Assembly: GCF_036924515.1 (NCBI RefSeq)
Contig: NZ_JAZHRR010000001.1
Location: 1,521,001-1,585,000, forward strand
DNA: 64,000 nt
From: Bradyrhizobium sp. AZCC 1610
GTDB lineage: Bacteria > Pseudomonadota > Alphaproteobacteria > Rhizobiales > Xanthobacteraceae
Direction: 5' to 3'
Both the position numbers and the translations under genes were made by a program. Positions 44,000-53,486 of the stretch are shown one piece after another. The stretch's first letter is position 1; each line of letters begins with the position of its first letter. Below the pieces are notes generated by a model that worked only from the letters and a program-made list of their open reading frames with translations, had not been told where the DNA came from and did no database searches.

Positions 44000-44437
44000 C
44001 TATTCGCGCAAGCTTACGAGATAAGCCACGATATCCTCGATCTGTTCGGCCGACAGGATCGGCTTGCCGCGCCACAACGTCCCGACGCGATTGAGGCCGC
44101 CCACGCGGTAGTAGGACGGCATGATGGTCGCGGCATTGAGGCGGGAGGCGTCCACCAGCCGAAGCCTGAGCTGACCCTCCGACCAGCGGCTGCCGGAACC
44201 GGCAAGGCTGGGGGCCAGATCGCCCTGGAATTTCTGTTCGGGAAATGGGCCGCTGTGGCAGAGGATGCAAGTGCTGGAACGTTCGACGACGAGGGCGCGC
44301 CCGCGCGCTGCATCGCCTCGCGCATTCGTGAGCGGCTCCGGAATGGCGTCGCCTACGACGGAATAGCTGCCAGGTTCCTGCGCGGCGCCGCCGCCGGGCA
44401 GGGCAAGGAGCGCTCCGGCAAGGATCGGCACCGACAT
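44000..44437 (-). CDS. soxX: Sulfur oxidation c-type cytochrome SoxX
   Basis: 145 residues from ATG 44437, or 152 from TTG 44458. The TTG version has a better signal peptide (charged ARFGFR before the hydrophobic core) and overlaps the fccB end. One heme motif, CILCH, with SGPFPEQKFQGDLAPSLAGSGSRWSEGQLRLRLVD after it as in SoxX (about residues 50-95), and a distal Met in IMPSYY. It pairs with SoxA. Confidence 0.9.
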   Translation of the reverse strand: MSVPILAGALLALPGGGAAQEPGSYSVVGDAIPEPLTNARGDAARGRALVVERSSTCILCHSGPFPEQKFQGDLAPSLAGSGSRWSEGQLRLRLVDASRLNAATIMPSYYRVGGLNRVGTLWRGKPILSAEQIEDIVAYLVSLRE

Positions 44438-44450
44438 GCGAAATCCGAAT

Positions 44451-45734
44451 CTAGCCAAAGACTTCCGCCGTAATGGTCGCGAACCAGGATTGCGCATAGT
44501 CGGCCTCGCGCGCGCGGACATCGCGCGGCGCCTCCAGCGGGCTGACGCCGCCGGCGCCTTCGACGTCGGCCAGCAATCCGTTCTTCGGTTGGTATACGCC
44601 GGCAATCGAGATGCCATAGTCAGGCGCCGCCAGGCTGTAGCAGGTGTTGATCAGTTTCGGCGCGGCAGGCGATCCGCCTGATAGCAGCGCGGCAATCGCG
44701 CGCGCGCAAGTCTTGGCCTGCGCATTGGCCGAGAATGCCGATTTTGGCATGCCGCCGGCAAGACAGGCGTCACCGATGACATGGATGTTCGGTGCTGATT
44801 TGGACTCGAAGGTAACGGGATCGATCGCGCACCAGCCGGTACTGTCGGTCGCGCCTGCGATCGTGGCGATGCGGCCGGCCCGCTGCGGCGGAATAACGTT
44901 GGCTACCTGGGCGGTGTGGTTGCCGAAATCGGTGATCAGGGTATTGGTCGCTGCATCAACGGCGTTCACCTTGCCGCCCTGCGACAGCGACACCCATTCG
45001 ACCATTCCCGGATAGAGCTCCTTCCACGCGTTCTGGAACAGACGCTGCTTGGAGAAGGTGTCCTTGGCGTCGAGGATGAGCAGCTTGGAGCGCGGCTTTT
45101 TGGTTTTCAGGTAATACGCAATCAGGCAGGCGCGTTCATAAGGTCCCGGCGGGCAGCGGAAGGGATTGGCGGGGGCAGCGATCACCACCAGACCACCGTC
45201 GTCCATGGCCTCGAGTTGTTTGCGCAGCAGCAGCGTTTGTTCGCCGGCTTTCCAGGCATGCGGCATCTTCGCGGCGGCGGCTTCGTCATAACCCTGTAGC
45301 GCATCGAAACGCAGATCGACGCCGGGTGACAGCACCAGCCGGTCATAGGCGAGCGAGGTGCCGTCGGCGAGGCCGATGGTCCGCGCCGTCGCATCGACGG
45401 CCGTTGCCGCCTGCGCCACCACCGTCACGCCGCTGGCAGCGATCTTGTCGTAGCTGAATTGCTGCTCCTCGATCGAGCGCAGTCCGGCGATGACATTGTT
45501 GCTGAACGGGCAGGCGATGAAGGTCCGGTTCGGCTCGACCAGCGTGACCTGCAATTTCTGCTCGATCTGTTTCAGCGCCCGCGCACAGCTCGCGCCGCCG
45601 AAGCCGCCGCCGATCACGACCACACGTGCCGCCGATTGCGCGAACGCGGGTAGCGGAAACGTCACGGCCGTCACTGTGGCGACCGCGCCGACGCGGCAGA
45701 ACTCCCGGCGGCTCATGCGATGGCTGTTACCCAT
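44451..45734 (-). CDS. soxF: Sulfide dehydrogenase flavoprotein (FccB/SoxF)
   Basis: 427 residues: Tat signal ([16 protein letters not shown]), FAD motif [17 protein letters not shown], redox-active Cys in ACPFSNNVI and [12 protein letters not shown], and the FccB C-terminal domain ([15 protein letters not shown]). It oxidises sulfide in the periplasm and passes electrons to a small cytochrome c, probably the gene immediately upstream. Confidence 0.92.
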   Translation of the reverse strand: MGNSHRMSRREFCRVGAVATVTAVTFPLPAFAQSAARVVVIGGGFGGASCARALKQIEQKLQVTLVEPNRTFIACPFSNNVIAGLRSIEEQQFSYDKIAASGVTVVAQAATAVDATARTIGLADGTSLAYDRLVLSPGVDLRFDALQGYDEAAAAKMPHAWKAGEQTLLLRKQLEAMDDGGLVVIAAPANPFRCPPGPYERACLIAYYLKTKKPRSKLLILDAKDTFSKQRLFQNAWKELYPGMVEWVSLSQGGKVNAVDAATNTLITDFGNHTAQVANVIPPQRAGRIATIAGATDSTGWCAIDPVTFESKSAPNIHVIGDACLAGGMPKSAFSANAQAKTCARAIAALLSGGSPAAPKLINTCYSLAAPDYGISIAGVYQPKNGLLADVEGAGGVSPLEAPRDVRAREADYAQSWFATITAEVFG

Positions 45735-45743
45735 GCCGGCCCC

Positions 45744-46037
45744 TTATTTCTGTGCCGCGAGCCACGCCGCAATCGCGCGCGACTCGTCGTCGGTGAAACC
45801 TTTGGCGATGCGGTTCATGACCGTGGCGGGAAGCGAGCCGTCGCGAAATCCGGCCATGGCCTTCACGATGTCGCCAGCGTCGCGGCCGTACAGCCGCGAA
45901 ATCGACGAGGCGGTTGCTCCCGAGGAATGGCAGCCGGAGCAGGATGCCGCGCCGGGCGGGGGATCGGAAGCCGCAAGCAACGGCTGATACCACGCCGCGA
46001 CCGTGGCAGCTGCGATGGCGGCACGCAACGCTTTCAT
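45744..46037 (-). CDS. Small cytochrome c, FccA/SoxE-like
   Basis: 97 residues: signal peptide (MKALRAAIAAATVAAWYQPLLA), heme motif CSGCH and a distal Met in PATVMNRIAKGF. Position directly before the FccB/SoxF gene (9 bp gap) marks it as the cytochrome partner. It may also accept electrons from the molybdenum hydroxylase encoded upstream, which has no cytochrome of its own. A diheme FccA would be longer, so this is a monoheme type. Confidence 0.85.
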   Translation of the reverse strand: MKALRAAIAAATVAAWYQPLLAASDPPPGAASCSGCHSSGATASSISRLYGRDAGDIVKAMAGFRDGSLPATVMNRIAKGFTDDESRAIAAWLAAQK

Positions 46038-46095
46038 CAGCAATCTCTCGATGGAGAAACGGCGGCCCCGGGGGTGGGGCCGCCGTCCGCTATTG

Positions 46096-48294
46096 TCAGG
46101 CAAACGTGATGTTCTGGTCCTTCAGCGGCACCGAACGGATGCGCTTGCCGGTTGCCGCGAAGTAGGCGTTGAGCACCGCGGGCGCGGCGACCCCGATGGT
46201 CGGCTCGCCGACGCCGCCCCAGAAGCCACCGCTCGGCACCATCACGCATTCTACCTTCGGCATCTCCGCGATGCGCATCGAGTTATAGGTGTCGAAGTTG
46301 GTCTGCTCTATCTTGCCGTCCTTCACCGTGCAGCCGCCGTAAAACAGCGCGGACAGGCCGTAGACGAAGGAGCCCGCGATCTGTCGCTCGACCTGCGCCG
46401 GGTTGACGATGTAGCCGGGATCGGTCGAGGCGACGATGCGGTGCACCTTGATCTTGCTGCCCTCGGCGACGGAGATTTCGGCGGCGCCCGCGACATAGCT
46501 GCCATAGCCCATCACCTGCGCAATCCCGCGATAGACGCCTTGCGACGCGGGCTTGCCCCAGCCGATTTTCTCGGCCACGGCGTTGAGCACGGCGAGATGC
46601 TTCGGGTGCTTGCTCATCAGCTTGCGGCGGAATTCCACCGGATCCTGGCCCACCGACTGCGCCAGCTCATCCATGAAGCATTCCATGTAGATCGCGTTCT
46701 GGTTCACGTTCACGCCGCGCCAGAAGCCGGGCGGAACGTGCGGGTTGCGCATGGAATGCTCGACCAGCAGGTTCGGCACGGAGTAGCCGATCGCCGCGTC
46801 GCCGGAAGGACTGAGGCCCTGGAACGCAGCCGTATCCATGCCGTTCACCAACGCCGCCGGACGCACCGTGTACAGGATCGATTGGCCGGACAACCTGACG
46901 TGCAGCGCCGTAAGATTGTTGTCGGCATCGAAGGCCCCGGTCATCTTGCATTGTGTAACCGGATGAAACTTGCCTTGCGCCATGTCCTCTTCGCGCGACC
47001 ACAGCAGCTTGACCGGCGTGCCGGGCATCTGCTTGGCGATGAGAACCGCCTGCCTGACGTAGTCGGTCATGCCGCGACGGCCGAAGCCACCGCCGAGGAT
47101 GAGCTTGTGTACCTCGCATTTTTCGGCCGGCAAACCTGAGGCTTCCGTGGTGGCGGCGAACGCCGCTTCGCCGTTCTGCGTGCCGCACCAGACCTCGCAT
47201 TTATCAGGCGTATAGAGCGCCGTGGCGTTCATCGGCTCCATGGTCGCGTGGTTCTGGTAGGGATAGTTGTAGACCGCCTCGACCTTCTTGACGGCGCCGG
47301 CAATCGCGGCCTTTGCGTCGCCGTTCTGGTTGCCGATGTAGGCCGGCTGTGCATTGTCGAGGCCTTCGGCCAGCCACTTTGCGATGGATTCGCTGGAGAC
47401 CTTGGCGTTCTCGCCTTCGTCCCAGACGATCGGTAGCGCATCGAGCGCGGTCTTGGCGTGCCACCAGGTATCGGCGACGACGGCGACCGCGCTGTCACCG
47501 ACCTTCACCACCTTCTTGACGCCTTTCATGCCGGCGATCTGGGCCTCGTCATAGCTCTTCAGCTTGCTGCCGAAGACCGGACAATCCTTGATCGCGGCGT
47601 TGAGCATGCCGGGCAGCTTGACGTCGGAGCCATAGATCATGGCGCCGGTGGTCTTATCCACCGTATCGAGCCGCTTCACGCCCTTGCCGGCGATCTTCCA
47701 GTCCTTGGGATCCTTCAGCTTCACGTCGGCCGGCGGTTCGAGCTTCGCCGCGGCTTCAACCACCTTGCCGTAAGTCGTGGTCCTGCCCGATGGCGTATGG
47801 GTGATGACGCTGTTGGCCGCGGTGCATTCCGAGGCCGGCACCTTCCACTGGTTGGCGGCCGCCTGGATCAGCATCACCCGCGCGGTGGCGCCGCCCTTGC
47901 GGACGTATTCCTGGCTGGAGCGGATGCCGCGGCTGCCGCCGGTCGAGAAATCGCCCCAGGCGCGCTTGCGTGCGACACTTTGACCCGGCGTCGGATATTC
48001 GGTGACGACCTTCGACCAGTCGCATTCGAGTTCTTCGGCGACGAGCTGGGCGAGGCCGGTGAGGGTGCCTTGGCCCATCTCCGACCGGGCAATGCGAATG
48101 ACGGTCGTGTCGTCGGGGCGGATCACCACCCAGACATTGACTTCAGGCGAGCCATCGGCGGCGCGGACGACAGTCGGTCCGCCGAAGGGAATATCGAGGC
48201 CGATCGCGAGACCAGCGCCGGCGGCAGCGGTGCCGATCACGAAAGCGCGACGGTTGAGCTTGAGATTTGAATTGGACATGACGTGCTTGTTCAT
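46096..48294 (-). CDS. Xanthine-dehydrogenase-family molybdopterin subunit (isoquinoline 1-oxidoreductase beta-like)
   Basis: 732 residues. A Tat signal lies near the start (LNRRAFVIGTAAAGAGLAIG). Molybdopterin-binding segments are ARSEMGQGTLTGLAQLVAEELECDW, RAWGDFSTGGSRGIRSS, LGGGFGRRGMTDYV, FWRGVNVNQNAIYMECFMDELA and GVGEPTIGVAAPAV with the catalytic Glu. This is the IorB-like subgroup, periplasmic and usually linked to cytochrome c. It oxidises an aldehyde or N-heterocycle; the substrate is unknown. ATG 48294, or 48279 five codons later. Confidence 0.9.
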   Translation of the reverse strand: MNKHVMSNSNLKLNRRAFVIGTAAAGAGLAIGLDIPFGGPTVVRAADGSPEVNVWVVIRPDDTTVIRIARSEMGQGTLTGLAQLVAEELECDWSKVVTEYPTPGQSVARKRAWGDFSTGGSRGIRSSQEYVRKGGATARVMLIQAAANQWKVPASECTAANSVITHTPSGRTTTYGKVVEAAAKLEPPADVKLKDPKDWKIAGKGVKRLDTVDKTTGAMIYGSDVKLPGMLNAAIKDCPVFGSKLKSYDEAQIAGMKGVKKVVKVGDSAVAVVADTWWHAKTALDALPIVWDEGENAKVSSESIAKWLAEGLDNAQPAYIGNQNGDAKAAIAGAVKKVEAVYNYPYQNHATMEPMNATALYTPDKCEVWCGTQNGEAAFAATTEASGLPAEKCEVHKLILGGGFGRRGMTDYVRQAVLIAKQMPGTPVKLLWSREEDMAQGKFHPVTQCKMTGAFDADNNLTALHVRLSGQSILYTVRPAALVNGMDTAAFQGLSPSGDAAIGYSVPNLLVEHSMRNPHVPPGFWRGVNVNQNAIYMECFMDELAQSVGQDPVEFRRKLMSKHPKHLAVLNAVAEKIGWGKPASQGVYRGIAQVMGYGSYVAGAAEISVAEGSKIKVHRIVASTDPGYIVNPAQVERQIAGSFVYGLSALFYGGCTVKDGKIEQTNFDTYNSMRIAEMPKVECVMVPSGGFWGGVGEPTIGVAAPAVLNAYFAATGKRIRSVPLKDQNITFA

Positions 48295-48304
48295 GGCGTT
48301 CCCC

Positions 48305-48754
48305 TCAAGCGTTCGCGGCGGCGTGGATCGCCTCGCGGACCTGCTGGAAGGTCCCGCATCGGCAGATATTGGTGATGGCCTCGTTGATGTCCTGGTCGGT
48401 CGGCTTCGGCTTCTCCTTGAGAAGCGCTGCGACCGCCATGATCATGCCGGCCTGGCAGTAACCGCATTGCGGCACGTCATTGGCCACCCAGGCCTGCTGC
48501 ACCTTGTGCAGGGCGCCGTTGCTGGCGAGACCTTCGATCGTGGTAATCTGCTTGCCGACGGCCTCGCTGACCGTTACTCCGCAGGAGCGCATCGCGACCC
48601 CGTCGACATGAACGGTGCAGGCGCCGCATTGTGCAATGCCGCATCCGTATTTGGTGCCGGTCAGTCCGACGTTCTCCCGGATTGCCCAAAGAAGCGGCGT
48701 GTCTTCTTCGACGTCCACGTTGATTGATTTGCCGTTAATTGTGAGGTTTGCCAT
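48305..48754 (-). CDS. (2Fe-2S)-binding subunit (isoquinoline 1-oxidoreductase alpha-like)
   Basis: 149 residues with the two cluster motifs [12 protein letters not shown]...C and CGYCQAGM...CRCGTF. Starts ATG 48754, 10 bases before the large subunit gene. It heads an eight-gene minus-strand run that ends with soxA. It transfers electrons from the molybdenum site to a cytochrome. Confidence 0.92.
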   Translation of the reverse strand: MANLTINGKSINVDVEEDTPLLWAIRENVGLTGTKYGCGIAQCGACTVHVDGVAMRSCGVTVSEAVGKQITTIEGLASNGALHKVQQAWVANDVPQCGYCQAGMIMAVAALLKEKPKPTDQDINEAITNICRCGTFQQVREAIHAAANA

Positions 48755-48907
48755 CGCGTATCCCCTGTTAGCTCAATCCACCGAGTGAGCTGCGCGCGGG
48801 AAGATGGCCTGCAACTTGGAATAGTTCAAATCAAGAAAAAGCGTGCTTACGAGCCGGAAGAAATTTGATCCGCCGGTGTTGCGGGCATTGCGGGTTCGGC
48901 ATGCCAG

Positions 48908-49014
48908 TCATGTCCGTTCTGCGCCCACTGCCCGGCGCAGGAAACTCATCAGGCTTCCAAGCGCGGCAAACCCGGCGCCGAGCATCAGCGCCACCGGCGT
49001 GCCCGTCCAGGCCG
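48908..49014 (-). pseudogene. Remnant of an MFS transporter C-terminus
   Basis: Directly after the TRAP-binding-protein stop, the minus strand encodes ALMLGAGFAALGSLMSFL-type sequence ending in a stop at 48908. It closely matches the last 30 residues of the MFS protein at 50050-51447 (ALALGAGFAALGSVMSFL). No start or body of the gene remains. It is a leftover of a second MFS copy or of a rearrangement that placed the TRAP gene here. The rest of 48755-49014 shows nothing else recognisable apart from the promoter region of the molybdenum-hydroxylase run. Confidence 0.65.
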
Positions 49015-49998
49015 CTATGGTTTGCCGGCCCTGAAGGCCTCGAGAATCTCGGCGCAGACGGGCCCCGACCGGGTGCACCAGGCACGCTGCGCTGCCGCCG
49101 CTCCCGTTCGCAGCGCTTCAACGATCAACGGCTCGGGATTTGAATCGATCGTGACGCCGTTCTGGCGCATGCGTTGATAGTTCTCCTCCAACCGGGTCGA
49201 CAGAGCGAGCCACAATTCGCTCTCGGTTTGACGGCCGGCGGCATCGACCGCGGCTCGCGTGTCCGGGCTCAAACCGTCATAGGCCGCCTGATTGACGCTC
49301 GCGATCGAAAGCGGCAGCGAATAGGTGATTTCACTGAAACAGGGCAGATGCTCCCAAAGCTTGCGGCCGGCACCGCCGTCTCCCGACGACAACACCGCGT
49401 TGATGCTGCCGTCGACCAGTTTCGGCATCGTGTCCGCGAAACTGATCGATGCGGACTTGGCGCCGACGCTTAGGAATACCTCGGTTGAGGTCCTGTCATA
49501 GGTGCGAATGGAAAGCCCGGCGAGGTCGGGTGGTGACGTCAGTGGCGTCTTCGACCAAATGCCTGAAGGCGGCCAAGGCGTCAGATAAAGCAGCCGCAGG
49601 CCTTTCTTCTGCAGCGCCGCCGCAAGATGCGGCCGCGCGATGTCGGCAAGGCGTTTGGCGTCGGCGGTCGACGTCACTAGAAATGGTAGCGAGGGTAGCG
49701 CAAAGATCGGGTCTTCGGCCTCAAGCGCGCCGGCGAAGGCATCGCCGGCCTGCACCCGGCCTTCCGCAATCGCGGCGAGCATGCCGGCCGATTTGATGCC
49801 GGCCTTGGCATCGAAGCTCGGCCTGATCTCGAGTTTGCCTGCGCTGGATTCGGCGACGTGTTTTGTGAAGGCCGTCAGGCCAACGCCCGGCATCGCGTTT
49901 TGCGGATATTCCGTTGGCATGTCCCAGACGGTCTGGGCCTGAAGGGCGGCCGGAAACAGCAAAAGACACGCGCCGGCCAGCATACTGAGAAGTCGCAA
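49015..49998 (-). CDS. TRAP-type transporter substrate-binding protein (DctP family), orphan
   Basis: About 327 residues from TTG 49998, which has GGAGGA four bases before it; ATG 49983 lacks a ribosome-binding site. A signal peptide (LLSMLAGACLLLFPAALQA) precedes a DctP-like domain (MPTEYPQNAMPGVGLTAFTKHV; LAGLSIRTYDRTSTEVFLSVGAKSASISFADTMPKLVDGSINAVLSS, with its Arg expected to bind a carboxylate, positions about 49385-49535). No DctQ or DctM membrane genes are in the window, so it must work with distant ones or serve another role. Confidence 0.85.
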   Translation of the reverse strand: MRLLSMLAGACLLLFPAALQAQTVWDMPTEYPQNAMPGVGLTAFTKHVAESSAGKLEIRPSFDAKAGIKSAGMLAAIAEGRVQAGDAFAGALEAEDPIFALPSLPFLVTSTADAKRLADIARPHLAAALQKKGLRLLYLTPWPPSGIWSKTPLTSPPDLAGLSIRTYDRTSTEVFLSVGAKSASISFADTMPKLVDGSINAVLSSGDGGAGRKLWEHLPCFSEITYSLPLSIASVNQAAYDGLSPDTRAAVDAAGRQTESELWLALSTRLEENYQRMRQNGVTIDSNPEPLIVEALRTGAAAAQRAWCTRSGPVCAEILEAFRAGKP

Positions 49999-50049
49999 CT
50001 CGTCCTCCAAATCCACTGCGTCGGCCCGATCGCCGCCGGGCGATGACAG

Positions 50050-51447
50050 TCATATACTACGCGGAGGACCCACGGCGAGACGCAGGAAACTCATCACGCT
50101 GCCGAGCGCAGCAAACCCGGCGCCGAGTGCCAATGCAAGCGTCGCGCCATCATGGCCGGCAAGGGCAAAACACAGAGCTGCCAGCGCGGCGCCCAGGGTT
50201 TGCCCGGTCAGGCGGGCGGTGGCGACAATGCCGCTCGCGCTTCCACTGCGGTGCGGCGGTGCACTCGACATCAGTGCCCGCAAATTGGGCGTTTGAAAGA
50301 ACCCGAATCCGATCCCGCAAATCACGGTGCGCCAGACGATGTTGGCAATGCTCGGGTCCGGCGGCAGCGTCGCCAGCAGCGCCATGCCGATGCCGAGCAG
50401 CACCAGACCGATGCCGCCGAGGATGCCGACGGGATAGCGGTCGGACAGCCGGCCTCCGATCGGCGCCATGATCGCTACGACCAGCGGCCAGGGCGTCATA
50501 AAGAAGCCGGTCTCCACCTGGGAACGGTGCAGCACATCCTCGAAGTAGAAAGGCAGCGAGACGAAGGCCAGTCCCTGCACCGCGAACGAACAAACCGATG
50601 TGGCCGCCGACAACGCGAACATCGGCCGCCGGAACAGGTCCATCGGCAACATCGGTGCGGGGTGGTTCGCATCTCTGCGGGTCATGATCCAGCCGAGCAG
50701 CAATGCAGCGCCAAGCGCCAGTCCGACCAAGGCGGGAGGAGCCTGATGTGCCGCGCTGCCGATGCCGATAATGAAGAGCCCGAGGCAGCTTACTGTCAGC
50801 GCCGCGCTCGCAAAATCGAACGCGTGCTTGGCGCGCGGCGTTTTCGGCAAGGTCTTCAGGCCGATCCAGATCGCGATCACGCCGAAGGGGATGTTGATGG
50901 CGAACAGCCACGGCCATGTTCCGATCGAAAGGATCGCGGAGGCAATGGTCGGACCGAACGTGAACGCCGTTCCGACCACCAGCGCGTTGTGGCCGAAACC
51001 GCGGCCCAGCATGTGGGTCGGGTAGACGAAACGGACCAGCGCCGCGTTCACGCTCATGATGCCGCTGGCGCCCAACCCCTGCAGGGCCCGAGCCGCCGTC
51101 AGGCTGGGCAGCGACCATGCGAAGGCACAACCGAGCGAAGCCAGCGTGAACAGCAACAGGCCGCCGAGATAGATCCGCCGATGGCCGACGATTTCGCCGA
51201 GCGCGCCGAGCGGCAGCAGCGTCGCAACCAGCGCGATCTGATAGATGTTGACCACCCAGACCACGTCGGCCGGGCTGACATGGAGGTCGGCGGCGATGGC
51301 GGGCAGGGCAATGTTGGCAATCGCCGTATCCAGCGAGGCCAGTGCCAGCGCCGTAAAGATTGCCGCGACCGCCCAGCGCCGGAGTTCCGGGGGCAGGCCG
51401 TCGATTGGCGCGGGGGCGGGCGGCTTTGCGGTTGTATCCAGTGACAT
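50050..51447 (-). CDS. MFS transporter, DHA2-like (14-helix drug/proton antiporter)
   Basis: 465 residues with about 14 hydrophobic segments. LDTAIANIALPAIAADLHVSPADVVWVVNIYQIALVATLLPLGALGEIVGHRRIYLGG is the motif D/motif A region (51175-51335), and ARALQGLGASGIMSVNAALV is motif C-like. It exports small hydrophobic compounds. Its C-terminus is duplicated as a fragment at 48908-49014. No adjacent regulator is seen. Confidence 0.88.
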   Translation of the reverse strand: MSLDTTAKPPAPAPIDGLPPELRRWAVAAIFTALALASLDTAIANIALPAIAADLHVSPADVVWVVNIYQIALVATLLPLGALGEIVGHRRIYLGGLLLFTLASLGCAFAWSLPSLTAARALQGLGASGIMSVNAALVRFVYPTHMLGRGFGHNALVVGTAFTFGPTIASAILSIGTWPWLFAINIPFGVIAIWIGLKTLPKTPRAKHAFDFASAALTVSCLGLFIIGIGSAAHQAPPALVGLALGAALLLGWIMTRRDANHPAPMLPMDLFRRPMFALSAATSVCSFAVQGLAFVSLPFYFEDVLHRSQVETGFFMTPWPLVVAIMAPIGGRLSDRYPVGILGGIGLVLLGIGMALLATLPPDPSIANIVWRTVICGIGFGFFQTPNLRALMSSAPPHRSGSASGIVATARLTGQTLGAALAALCFALAGHDGATLALALGAGFAALGSVMSFLRLAVGPPRSI

Positions 51448-51699
51448 TAGTCGGGCTCTCCACGCCGGGGGCGGTCGCGCCCTCTGCGGCGTGTACTACG
51501 GACGCGGCACGGGCCACAGGCACGCCGCTGCATGATGCATATGCGAAGCAACAGTCGGTGTCGGAAAAAAAGCGCCTGCCGCGCCATATCCGCGCGCCGC
51601 CTTTCGGATAGCTTTCCGCGCGCCACGCAATCGACTAGGCTTCCCGCGCATCGCGACCGCAATTCCATAAAAAGACGGTCATCGGCGAGGGGAAGCGCG

Positions 51700-53463
51700 T
51701 TGAACGGACAGACGAGCCGGCGCGGCGAAATCATGCGTAGCGCCAGTGAGGGGCAGCGCGCGTGGGCCAGCTTGTGGGTCACGCTCCTGCTGGCGATCCT
51801 CGGCTTTCTGGTCATCTATCCGATTCTGATGCTGCTGCTCGGCGCGCTCACCGACACCAATCCGGTGGTCGAGGGCATCTCGCTCCGTCACCTCTCGGTC
51901 ACGAACTTCCTCACCGTGCTGGCGAACCCGAATGTCGCCGAGGCGCTGGCGAATACGCTGATCGCTTGCGGCGGCGGCACCCTGATCGCGGTCGTAATCG
52001 GATTATTGTTCTCCTGGATCGTCGTCCGCACCAACACGCCGTTCAAGGGGTTTATCGCGGCCGCCAGCATTCTGCCGTTGTTTGCGCCGCCGCTGGTCGC
52101 CGGCGTCGCATGGGCCATTTTGGGGTCTCCAAAGACCGGCCTGATCAACACCATGTTCAAATGGATGGGGTTGGACTGGCGCGTCGATTTCTATTCGATG
52201 TGGGGCTTGGTGTTCGTGTTCGGCATCTACTACGCGCCGTATGTCTACATGTTCACCGCTTCAGCGCTGCGCAACATGGATCCGAGCCTGGAAGAGGCCG
52301 CCGAGATTTCCGGCGCCAGCGCGTTCGCGACACTGTTCTCGGTAACGTTTCCGCTGATCATGCCCGCGATCGTCTCGGGCATGCTGCTGTCGTTCATCGT
52401 CATGCTCGGCATCTACGGCATTCCGGCGGTGCTGGGCGCGCCGACCAATCTTGCCGTGTTGACCACCTATATTTTCAAGCTCACCAACTGGTCGCCGCCG
52501 CTCTATAACACGGCGGCCGCGGTCGCGATCATTCTGATGGTCGTCACCGGCCTTCTCGTCTTTCTGCAGCAGAAGATGCTGAGCGGCCGCAGCTACACCA
52601 CCGTCGCTGGCAAGGCGTTCCGTCCGCGCAGCCTCGATCTCGGGCGCTGGCGCTGGTTCACCTTCGGCCTCGGAATTGTCTACCTGCTGATCGTGGTGGT
52701 GCTGCCGTCGCTCGCACTGATCGTTGCCGCATTCCGCAAGTTCATGTTCATCCGCGACGTCGCTAGCCTGTTCGATGCTAGGCAGTATTCACTGATGCAT
52801 TTCTACAGCATCTTCGACAATCCGCTGACCATGCGCTCGATCTACAACACGGTCGAGGTCGGGCTGATCACCGCCGTGGTCGGCGGCGCGCTCGCCTTCG
52901 CCATCGGCTACACCATTCACCGCACCCAGGTGACGGGCCGGCGCTGGATCGACGTGATTTCGACCTTGCCTGTCGCGATCCCCGGCCTCGTGGTCGGCGT
53001 CGCCTATCTGTGGGCGTGGATCGGCATTCCCGGCGGTCTCTACGGCACGATCTGGATCCTGGCGCTGGCGTTCATCGCACGCTTCATGCCGGATACGGTC
53101 AAGGCGCTGTCGACCTCGTTCCTGCAGATTCATCGCGAGCTCGAGGAAGCGGCCTGGGTCTGCGGCAAGGGCATGCTCGGCACCATCAGGACGATCGTGC
53201 TGCCTTTGGCGCGGTCGGGCGTGATCGCGTCGATGACGCTGCTGTTCGTGCTGGCGATCCGCGAACTCGGCTCGTCGCTGTTCCTCTACACCAGCAACAC
53301 GATGGTGATGTCGGTGTTGCTGCTCGACTATTACGAAGGCGGAAACCTTGGAAAGACCGCCGCGTTCAGCCTGGTGCAAACCGTTCTGCTCGGCGTTCTC
53401 ATCGGCGGCGCCAACTGGCTGTCGCGCGGTGCGGCGCAGGGCAGTGTCGCCCGAACCGGATAA
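51700..53463 (+). CDS. ABC permease, two-domain (FbpB/iron(III)-like)
   Basis: 587 residues from TTG 51700 (GAGGGGAAG upstream); ATG 51733 is an alternative. About twelve membrane segments form two repeated permease halves, each with an EAA-type loop: LEEAAEISGASAFATLFSVTFPLI (about residue 195) and LEEAAWVCGKGMLGTIRTIVLPL (about residue 480). Such duplicated permeases serve ferric iron, thiamine or phosphonate importers. The following genes encode the binding protein and ATPase. Confidence 0.88.
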   Translation: MNGQTSRRGEIMRSASEGQRAWASLWVTLLLAILGFLVIYPILMLLLGALTDTNPVVEGISLRHLSVTNFLTVLANPNVAEALANTLIACGGGTLIAVVIGLLFSWIVVRTNTPFKGFIAAASILPLFAPPLVAGVAWAILGSPKTGLINTMFKWMGLDWRVDFYSMWGLVFVFGIYYAPYVYMFTASALRNMDPSLEEAAEISGASAFATLFSVTFPLIMPAIVSGMLLSFIVMLGIYGIPAVLGAPTNLAVLTTYIFKLTNWSPPLYNTAAAVAIILMVVTGLLVFLQQKMLSGRSYTTVAGKAFRPRSLDLGRWRWFTFGLGIVYLLIVVVLPSLALIVAAFRKFMFIRDVASLFDARQYSLMHFYSIFDNPLTMRSIYNTVEVGLITAVVGGALAFAIGYTIHRTQVTGRRWIDVISTLPVAIPGLVVGVAYLWAWIGIPGGLYGTIWILALAFIARFMPDTVKALSTSFLQIHRELEEAAWVCGKGMLGTIRTIVLPLARSGVIASMTLLFVLAIRELGSSLFLYTSNTMVMSVLLLDYYEGGNLGKTAAFSLVQTVLLGVLIGGANWLSRGAAQGSVARTG

Positions 53464-53486
53464 CAACACGAACGGGAGGATTGGCT

